Assembly: GCF_004801415.1 (NCBI RefSeq)
Contig: NZ_SSNX01000001.1
Location: 1,178,001 to 1,242,000, forward strand
Direction of reading: 5' to 3'
Length of the DNA stretch: 64,000 nt
Origin: Deinococcus sp. KSM4-11
GTDB taxonomy: Bacteria; Deinococcota; Deinococci; Deinococcales; Deinococcaceae
Position numbers and translations under genes: made by a program. Shown in pieces: positions 58,460 to 64,000 of this stretch. How positions within the stretch are numbered: position 1 is the first letter of the stretch; every line of letters begins with the position of its first letter. Below the pieces are notes generated by a model. The model saw only the letters and a program-made list of their open reading frames with translations. It was not told the origin of the DNA and did not search any database.

Positions 58460-59329
58460 GTGCGTCTGAAGACCTTGCCCCCACTGCCCGCCGTGGCGCT
58501 GGCCATGCTGAGCATCCAGGGGGGCGCGGTTTTCGCGAAGATGCTCTTCCCGCAGGTCGGCCCCACCGGCGCGACCGCCCTGCGCGCCGGCCTGGGCTTC
58601 CTGCTGCTGCTGGCGCTGTTCCGGCCAAACCTGCGGGCCCTGAACCGCGCCGACTGGCTGGCCATCGTGCCCTACGGAGCGGTGCTGGGGATCATGAATC
58701 TGGTGTTCTACCAGGCGCTCGACCGGCTGCCGCTTGGGCTGGCCGTGACGCTGGAGTTCGTGGGGCCGCTGGGCGTGGCCCTGTTCCTGTCGCGGCGCGC
58801 CGTGGATTTCGTGTGGGTGGCCCTCGCGGCGCTCGGGATCGCGCTGATCGCTCCTCACAGCACCGCCACGGCCCATGGTGTCGATCCACTGGGCGTGGCG
58901 CTGGCCCTGCTGGCCGGGGCCTTCTGGGGCGCCTACATCCTGCTGGGGGGCGTGGTGGGCCGCCGCGTGCCCGGTGTGACCGGCGTGACGGCCGGACTGC
59001 TGGTCGCCTCGGTGATCAGCGTGCCCCTCGGGGTGGCGCATGCGGGCACGGCGCTGCTCTCGCTGCCGGTGCTGGCGGCCGGGCTGGGGGTCGCAGCCCT
59101 TTCGGCGGCGTTGCCGTTCAGCCTGGAGATGAGCGCCCTGCGCCGCCTGCCCGCCCGCACCTTCGGCATCATGATGAGCGTCGAACCGGCGTTCGGAGCG
59201 CTCAGCGGCCTGATCTTCCTGCACGAGCACCTGACGCTCACCCAGTGGCTGGCGATGCTGTGCGTGATCGTGGCGAGTGCCGGCGTGCAGCTGACCCAGC
59301 AACGGACGGACCTGCCCCTCGTGGCCTGA
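58460..59329 (+). CDS. EamA/RhtA-like drug/metabolite exporter
   Basis: The 289-residue protein has ten hydrophobic segments in two EamA repeats; VEPAFGALSGLIFLHEHLT near residue 245 is the family's closing motif. It is of the threonine/homoserine exporter (RhtA) kind, which moves small amino acids or metabolites out. It lies next to, and convergent with, the regulator of the hydroxyproline genes, so export of an amino acid or intermediate is possible but unproven. GTG start at 58460. Confidence 0.85.
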   Translation: MRLKTLPPLPAVALAMLSIQGGAVFAKMLFPQVGPTGATALRAGLGFLLLLALFRPNLRALNRADWLAIVPYGAVLGIMNLVFYQALDRLPLGLAVTLEFVGPLGVALFLSRRAVDFVWVALAALGIALIAPHSTATAHGVDPLGVALALLAGAFWGAYILLGGVVGRRVPGVTGVTAGLLVASVISVPLGVAHAGTALLSLPVLAAGLGVAALSAALPFSLEMSALRRLPARTFGIMMSVEPAFGALSGLIFLHEHLTLTQWLAMLCVIVASAGVQLTQQRTDLPLVA

Positions 59330-59339
59330 AGGGGCGTGC

Positions 59340-60065
59340 TCAGCCCAGACGGCGTGCAAAGGCCCGGTAGGCCCGGGGCGCGAGGCCCACGGCGGCGCGG
59401 AAGGCGCGGGTGAACGCGCTGTGGTCGAAGTACCCGCACTCGACCGCCACCTGCGCGACCGGCTGGTCCGTCTCGCGCAGGAGGGTGATGGCGGCGTCCA
59501 CCCGCACACGCGTGAGGAGCTGCGTGGGCGTCAGGCCGTAGACCCTGCGCGTCTGACGTTCGAAGGCGCTCACGCTGAGGCCTGCCGTCCGGGCGAGATC
59601 GGCGACGCCCAGCGGTGACGCATACCCGGTATGCAGGCGGGCGATGGCGGCCGCCAGGGCGCTGGCATGCGCCGTGGGCAGCGTCAGATCGCGCGACAGG
59701 CCCACCAGTCCCACGGCCCTCCCCTGTTCATTCAGAGCCCGTTTGGTGGTCAGGCACCAGCCCGTCTGGCCGCCGGGGTACAGGTGGAGTTCCAGGTGCT
59801 CGGTCAGGTCATGTCCGGCCAGCACGCGCGCGTCCTGCCGGGTATACGTTGTGCCGAGTCCGCCGGGAAAGACGTCCTGGGCCAGGCGGCCCAGCAGATC
59901 TTCCTGACGGGTCAGGCGCAATCGGGTCAGCAGGGTGCGGTTGGCGTACAGGTAGCGGCCATGCACGTCCTTGACGAAGGCCACCGTATCCGGCAGGACA
60001 TCCAGCAGGCCGGTCAAACCCGCGAGAGTTGAGGCTGGGAGGGCCAGAGCAGAGAGCGGAACCAC
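59340..60065 (-). CDS. AraC-family regulator with an N-terminal PAS domain
   Basis: The 241-residue protein has a PAS domain in residues about 15-125 (LLDVLPDTVAFVKDVHGRYLYANRTLL, then LVGLSRDLT) and an AraC-type double helix-turn-helix in the last 100 residues (LSVSAFERQTRRVYGLTPTQLL ... VAQVAVECGYFDHSAFTRAFR). It is divergent from the hydroxyproline operon and is the probable regulator. The start is uncertain: GTG 60065 follows a CATAGT hexamer by seven bases. The frame itself stays open far upstream. Confidence 0.85.
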   Translation of the reverse strand: MVPLSALALPASTLAGLTGLLDVLPDTVAFVKDVHGRYLYANRTLLTRLRLTRQEDLLGRLAQDVFPGGLGTTYTRQDARVLAGHDLTEHLELHLYPGGQTGWCLTTKRALNEQGRAVGLVGLSRDLTLPTAHASALAAAIARLHTGYASPLGVADLARTAGLSVSAFERQTRRVYGLTPTQLLTRVRVDAAITLLRETDQPVAQVAVECGYFDHSAFTRAFRAAVGLAPRAYRAFARRLG

Positions 60066-60134
60066 GTCCTGAACTATGCCCGAATCGGCGCGAGACGTAC
60101 GCAAGGAATACAAGACAGAACGCGGCCCGGAGCC

Positions 60135-60140
60135 TACCCT
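60135..60140 (+). promoter_or_regulatory. TANNNT -10 box for the hydroxyproline operon
   Basis: TACCCT six bases before ATG 60147, in the 81-base gap shared with the divergent AraC/PAS regulator. Confidence 0.55.
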
Positions 60141-60146
60141 GAAGAC

Positions 60147-61091
60147 ATGACCGCCATCCGGTTCGTCGATTCGCACACGGCCGGGGAACCGACGCGCGTG
60201 ATCCTCTCGGGCTTTCCAACGTTGCCGGGAGCGACGCTGGCCGACCAGCGAGCCGCCCTGGCCGGTGAGTACGCGCCGTGGGCCCGGCGGGTGAACAACG
60301 AACCGCGCGGGAACGACGTGCTGGTCAGCGCCCTGCTCGTGCCGCCCCACGATCCGGGCTGCGCGGCGGGCGTGATCTACTTCAACAACGTGGGCCCGCT
60401 GGGCATGTGCGGGCACGGCACGATCGGCGTGGTGGCCACCCTGGCGCACCTGGGCCAGATCGCGCCCGGCGAGCACCGCATCGAGACGCCGGTCGGGGTG
60501 GTCACGGCCACGCTGCACGCCGACGGCCGAGTGAGCGTGGCGAACGTCCCCGCCTTCCGGCACGCGAAGGACGTGGTCGTGGAGGTGCCGGGTATCGGGA
60601 GTGTCCGGGGCGACGTCGCGTGGGGCGGCAACTGGTTCTATCTGGTGGACATGCAGCAGCCGGGCCTGGGCGGGGCGGCCATTGGCCCGGAGCGCATCGA
60701 GACCCTCACGGAGCTGGCGTGGACGATCCGGGGCGCACTGGAGGCCCAGGGCGTGACGGGCCGGGACGGCGCCGTGATCGACCACATCGAGCTCATGGGG
60801 CACGGGGGAACGGCGCACCGCAACTTCGTGCTGTGTCCGGGCCGCGCCTACGACCGCAGTCCCTGCGGCACGGGCACCAGCGCGAAGCTCGCGTGCCTGG
60901 CCGCCGACGGCCTGCTCGCCCCCGGCGAGGTCTGGCGGCAGGAAAGCGTGATCGGGAGCGCGTTCGAGGGCACATACACACTGCGAGGCGGCGAGGTTCA
61001 TCCGGTCATCACCGGGCAGGCGTTCATCACGGCCAGCGGGGAACTGATCGTGCAGGGCGGCGATCCCTTCGCATGGGGCATTCCAGGATGA
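60147..61091 (+). CDS. 4-hydroxyproline 2-epimerase (proline racemase family)
   Basis: It should convert trans-4-hydroxy-L-proline to cis-4-hydroxy-D-proline, the first step of catabolism. The 314-residue protein has both catalytic cysteines: GMCGHGTIGV near residue 90 and SPCGTGTSAK near residue 238. It opens with IRFVDSHTAGEPTRV, the family start. The Cys-Cys pair distinguishes it from dehydratases of the family, and the neighbours point to hydroxyproline rather than proline. It heads an operon on a leaderless promoter. Confidence 0.9.
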   Translation: MTAIRFVDSHTAGEPTRVILSGFPTLPGATLADQRAALAGEYAPWARRVNNEPRGNDVLVSALLVPPHDPGCAAGVIYFNNVGPLGMCGHGTIGVVATLAHLGQIAPGEHRIETPVGVVTATLHADGRVSVANVPAFRHAKDVVVEVPGIGSVRGDVAWGGNWFYLVDMQQPGLGGAAIGPERIETLTELAWTIRGALEAQGVTGRDGAVIDHIELMGHGGTAHRNFVLCPGRAYDRSPCGTGTSAKLACLAADGLLAPGEVWRQESVIGSAFEGTYTLRGGEVHPVITGQAFITASGELIVQGGDPFAWGIPG

Positions 61092-61101
61092 CGGAGACAT
61101 C

Positions 61102-62229
61102 ATGACGTCCGGTCTGCGCGCGGTCGTGGTCGGGGGCGGCATGGTCGGCGCGGCGTGCGCGGACGTCCTGGCCCGGCACGGGGCGGCGGTCACCGTGGTC
61201 GAGTCCGGCCCGGTGGGCGGCGGGGCGACGGCGGCGGGCATGGGCCATCTGGTCGTCATGGACGACAGTCCCGCGCAACTGGCCCTCACGGCGCGCAGCC
61301 TGGAACTGTGGGCTGCACTGGCCCCGACGCTGCCTGCCGCCGCCGACTACCGCGAGTGCGGCACGGTCTGGGTCGCCAGCGACGACGAGGAACTGGCCGC
61401 CGTGCAGCCCAAACAGGCCGCCTACCGGGCCTCGGGACGGACTGCAGAGGTGCTGGACGCCGACGAGCTGGCTGGCCTGGAACCGTCGCTGCGGCCCGGA
61501 CTGGCCGGCGGCCTGCACGTGCCCGGCGACGCCGTGGTGTACGCCCCGGTGGCCGCCGCCTTCCTGCTGGAGCGCAGCGGCGCCACCCTGATCCATGCGG
61601 CCGTCGTGGGGCTGGAGGACGGGGCAGTCCGTCTGGGCGACGGTTCGCGCCTGTCGGCCGAGCTGATCGTGGTCGCGGGCGGCATCGGCTCGCTGGCGCT
61701 GCTGCCGCAACTGCCGCTGCGCCAGCGCAAGGGCCACCTGCTGATCACGGAACGCGGCGGGCTGGACGTGACCCACCAACTGGTCGAGCTGGGGTACCTG
61801 AAAAGCGCCCATGCCAGCGACGCCGACAGCGTGGCCTTCAACGTGCAACCCCGCCCCACCGGGCAACTGCTGATCGGCTCCAGCCGTCAGTTCGACCAGC
61901 CCGATCCAGACCTGGACTGGCGGCTGCTGCGGCGCATGCTGGAACGCGCCCAGGCGTACCTACCAGGGGTGGCGTCTCTGTCGGCCCTGCGCGTGTGGAC
62001 AGGGCAACGCTGCGCGACGCCGGATCACCTGCCCCTGATCGGCTGGCATGGCGAGCGCGCCGGAGTCTACGTGGCGACCGGGCACGAGGGCTTGGGCATC
62101 ACGACCGCGCTGGGCACGGCGGAACTGCTGGCCGCGCAGGTATTCGGCACCTCCAGCGCCCTGACTGCCTTCGACTTCGGTGTGGGCCGCTTTCATGGGG
62201 CCAGGTGGCCGGAGGCCGTGCATGCCTGA
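61102..62229 (+). CDS. D-hydroxyproline dehydrogenase, beta subunit (DadA-like FAD oxidase)
   Basis: The 375-residue flavoprotein has the FAD motif VVGGGMVGAACADVLARHG at residues 9-27 and the DAO-type C-terminal region (LPLIGWHGERAGVYVATGHEGLGIT). In heteromeric D-hydroxyproline dehydrogenases such a subunit oxidises cis-4-hydroxy-D-proline to pyrroline-4-hydroxy-2-carboxylate together with alpha and gamma subunits, which follow directly here. It is 10 bases after the epimerase gene, with a GGAG site in between. Confidence 0.85.
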   Translation: MTSGLRAVVVGGGMVGAACADVLARHGAAVTVVESGPVGGGATAAGMGHLVVMDDSPAQLALTARSLELWAALAPTLPAAADYRECGTVWVASDDEELAAVQPKQAAYRASGRTAEVLDADELAGLEPSLRPGLAGGLHVPGDAVVYAPVAAAFLLERSGATLIHAAVVGLEDGAVRLGDGSRLSAELIVVAGGIGSLALLPQLPLRQRKGHLLITERGGLDVTHQLVELGYLKSAHASDADSVAFNVQPRPTGQLLIGSSRQFDQPDPDLDWRLLRRMLERAQAYLPGVASLSALRVWTGQRCATPDHLPLIGWHGERAGVYVATGHEGLGITTALGTAELLAAQVFGTSSALTAFDFGVGRFHGARWPEAVHA

Positions 62230-62476
62230 ACTGTGGATCGAGGGGCGGGCCGTGAGAGTTCCCGACGGTTCGAGCGTACTGGCCGCCCTCCAGAACGCGG
62301 GGATCCGGACGCTGCGCCAGAGCCTGAGCGGCGAACCGCGCGGCGCCCTGTGCGGCATGGGCAGCTGTCTGGAATGCCGCGCCCTGGTGGATGGACGTGT
62401 CGTCCGCACCTGCCTGACGCCCGTGCGCGATGGCCAGCACATCACCCTGTTCGCCGAGGGCGTCCATGACCGTTGA
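62222..62476 (+). CDS. D-hydroxyproline dehydrogenase, gamma subunit ([2Fe-2S] protein)
   Basis: The 84-residue protein is a small ferredoxin-like (Fer2_4) subunit. Cysteines in CGMGSCLEC near residues 44-52, plus the later VRTCLTP Cys, match the [2Fe-2S] ligands. It resembles the HcnA-type subunits of heteromeric amino acid dehydrogenases. It overlaps the beta gene by eight bases and the alpha gene by eleven, so the three are tightly coupled. Confidence 0.87.
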   Translation: MPELWIEGRAVRVPDGSSVLAALQNAGIRTLRQSLSGEPRGALCGMGSCLECRALVDGRVVRTCLTPVRDGQHITLFAEGVHDR

Positions 62477-63734
62477 GGCGCACACGGACATCGCCGTGGT
62501 CGGCGCCGGACCGGCCGGGTTGAGCGCGGCCCTGAATGCCGCGCGTTCCGGCCAGACGGTCACCCTGATCGACGCACAGCCCGGACGGGGCGGGCAGATC
62601 TGGCGCGGCGCGAAGGTCGACACGCCCCATCCGGCGGCGACGCTGCTGCATGCCCTGGACGCCTGCCCGAACGTGCGCTGGCCGGGACAGACGGAGATCG
62701 CGTGGGTGGAGGCCTCAGGCGACGACCGGACGCTGATCCTGCATGGGCCGGACGGACTGACCCGCCTGCACACGGGCCGCGTGATCCTGGCCACGGGCGC
62801 CGTGGAGCGCTTCCTGCCCTTTCCCGGCTGGACCCTTCCCGGCGTGACCGGCGCCGGGGCACTCCAAGCGATGGTGAAGGCCGGGCTGGACGTGCGGGGC
62901 GCGCGGGTCGTGGTGGCGGGCAGTGGGCCGCTGCTGCTGGCGGTCGCGGCGGGTCTGCGCCAGGCCGGAGCCCGAGTGCTGGGCATCGCCGAGCAGGCGC
63001 CGCTGGCGAGCGCAGCCCGCTTCGGGCTGGCAGCGGCGCGGCTGGGCGGCAAGGCGCGCGAGTCCGCCGGTCTGGCATGGGCGCTGCGCGGCGTGGGCTA
63101 CTGGCCGGGCACGTATCCCGTTCTGGCCGAGGGAAACGGCACGCTGGAGCGCGTGACCCTGCGCCGCGCCGGCCGGAACACGACCCTGGACTGCGAGTGG
63201 CTGGCCGTGGGCTTCGGTCTGGTGCCCGAGACGCGCGTGGCGGCGCTGCTGGGCTGCGCCCTGACCGACTCCGGAGCGGTGCAGGTGGATGCCTGGGGCC
63301 AGACGAGCGTGCGCGGCGTCTACGCGGCGGGCGAGATCACGGGCGTGGGCGGCGTGGACAAGGCGCTGCACGAGGGCACCGTGGCTGGATGTGCGGCCAG
63401 CGGGCAGATCGAGCGCCTGCGCGACGCGGCAGCCACCTCGGCCCGGCACTCTGCCTTCCAGGCGGCGCTGGATCGCGCGTTCACCCTCCGCCCCGAACTA
63501 CGGGAGCTGCCCGCTCCGCACACCGTCATCTGCCGTTGTGAGGACGTCACCCACGCGCAGCTCCGCACCCAGGCCGGATGGACCGATGCCAAGCTCCAGA
63601 CGCGCTGCGGCATGGGCGCGTGCCAGGGCCGGGTGTGCGGGCCAGCCACGGAGGCGCTGTACGGTTGGCGCTTCAGCGGTGTCCGCCCACCTCTGACGCC
63701 CCTGCCGATATCCGACCTGCTCACCCCGCCGTAA
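62466..63734 (+). CDS. D-hydroxyproline dehydrogenase, alpha subunit (HcnB-like)
   Basis: The 422-residue flavoprotein has FAD motif VVGAGPAGLSAALNAARSG near residues 12-30 and a second dinucleotide region VVVAGSGPLLLAVAAG near residue 150. A C-terminal BFD-like [2Fe-2S] domain carries CRCEDVTHAQL and GMGACQGRVC. This is the HcnB-type layout of the alpha subunit that passes electrons on. It should bind the gamma and beta subunits encoded just before it. ATG 62466 is set by the overlap. Confidence 0.88.
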   Translation: MTVEAHTDIAVVGAGPAGLSAALNAARSGQTVTLIDAQPGRGGQIWRGAKVDTPHPAATLLHALDACPNVRWPGQTEIAWVEASGDDRTLILHGPDGLTRLHTGRVILATGAVERFLPFPGWTLPGVTGAGALQAMVKAGLDVRGARVVVAGSGPLLLAVAAGLRQAGARVLGIAEQAPLASAARFGLAAARLGGKARESAGLAWALRGVGYWPGTYPVLAEGNGTLERVTLRRAGRNTTLDCEWLAVGFGLVPETRVAALLGCALTDSGAVQVDAWGQTSVRGVYAAGEITGVGGVDKALHEGTVAGCAASGQIERLRDAAATSARHSAFQAALDRAFTLRPELRELPAPHTVICRCEDVTHAQLRTQAGWTDAKLQTRCGMGACQGRVCGPATEALYGWRFSGVRPPLTPLPISDLLTPP

Positions 63735-63774
63735 CGCCCTCGATCTGCCCACCCACTGCCCAGGAGGCCCCACC

Positions 63775-64000
63775 ATGACCACGCCGACCACGTTCCAGGG
63801 AGTCTTTCCCGCCATCACCACGCCCTTTAATGCAGACGGCAGAGTCGATCACGGATTCCTGCACGAACACGCCCGCTGGATGATGACGGCCGGGAATGTC
63901 GGCATGATTCCGCTGGGCTCGCTGGGCGAGGGCAACACGCTGGACTTCCCGGAAAAGACCGCCATCCTGGAGACACTGGTGGACGCCCTCGGGGACGCTC
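63775..64000 (+). CDS. DHDPS-family protein, probable pyrroline-4-hydroxy-2-carboxylate deaminase (3' cut by window)
   Basis: The first 75 residues are visible, and the gene runs out of the window. They begin FQGVFPAITTPFNADGRVD and contain MIPLGSLGEGNTLDFPEK, the dihydrodipicolinate synthase family start and GxxGE-type motif. In hydroxyproline operons the DHDPS-like member is the deaminase that follows the dehydrogenase, so this role is inferred from context. AGGAGG precedes ATG 63775. Confidence 0.8.
   Translation, partial: MTTPTTFQGVFPAITTPFNADGRVDHGFLHEHARWMMTAGNVGMIPLGSLGEGNTLDFPEKTAILETLVDALGDA

Noticed and set aside
59340..61289. A 649-codon minus-strand frame combining the AraC regulator with the antisense of the epimerase
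   Set aside because: The PAS and AraC domains fill only the part below about 60065. The upstream part is antisense to the well-supported epimerase gene.

Overview
The window is a GC-rich chromosomal segment of a Deinococcus-type bacterium, probably genus Deinococcus. The sequence points this way through high GC at third positions, short intergenic gaps, and many starts with a TANNNT box 5-8 bases before the initiation codon (the leaderless-mRNA promoter layout known from Deinococcus). Gene content agrees: a YmdB/DR1281-type phosphodiesterase, a TilS-TadA fusion, a DUF3417-type glucan phosphorylase and a carboxynorspermidine synthase. No rRNA, tRNA, CRISPR, insertion sequence or phage module was recognised. 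Positions and product calls come from reading the sequence and its translations only, with no database search.

Layout. 1-1.9 kb: end of a regulator and a two-gene ABC exporter. 2-5.2 kb: secreted CAP protein, CoA-disulfide-reductase-like enzyme, pheA. 5.2-8.2 kb: two AT-richer genes (a Kelch-like lipoprotein and an Imm32-like protein) flanking a class III aminotransferase, followed by kamA and a divergent Lrp regulator. 10.3-11.9 kb: a small secreted repeat protein opposite a winged-helix regulator, then a DinB-like protein. 12.1-15.8 kb: trpE-tautomerase-trpG-trpD, preceded by a Trp-rich leader peptide and an attenuator. 15.8-24.2 kb: SWIM-SNF2 helicase, sugar dehydrogenase, aroA and catalase. 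24.3-34.6 kb: carboxynorspermidine synthase, an acetyltransferase, a second ABC exporter, DUF402, U32 peptidase, universal stress protein, ABM-domain protein and YmdB. 34.7-39.5 kb: ppc, two tandem cupins (one decayed) and a secreted GH13 amylase. 39.5-48.6 kb: SMC, then an envelope block (GerMN, a degenerate amidase, smpB, an SDR, an intact amidase). 48.7-55.4 kb: RelA/SpoT-domain protein, tilS-tadA, peroxiredoxin, esterase, nucleoside hydrolase and a PEP-synthase-like protein lacking its catalytic parts. 55.7-58.2 kb: glgP. 58.5-64 kb: an EamA exporter, an AraC/PAS regulator and a 4-hydroxyproline catabolic operon that runs off the end.

How genes work together. aroA, pheA and trpEGD are aromatic amino acid genes at three separate sites. 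The trp unit carries its own attenuation control. The hydroxyproline operon encodes the epimerase, all three subunits of a D-hydroxyproline dehydrogenase and the start of a DHDPS-family deaminase, with a PAS-AraC regulator reading away from it. kamA, the aminotransferase and the Lrp regulator look like a lysine/beta-lysine group. The most unusual items are the leaderless trp attenuator, the GLLVSDR-repeat secreted protein, two apparent pseudoenzymes (amidase fold without zinc ligands; PEP-synthase C-terminal half without the phospho-histidine), and a tautomerase homologue inside the trp operon that lacks Pro-1.
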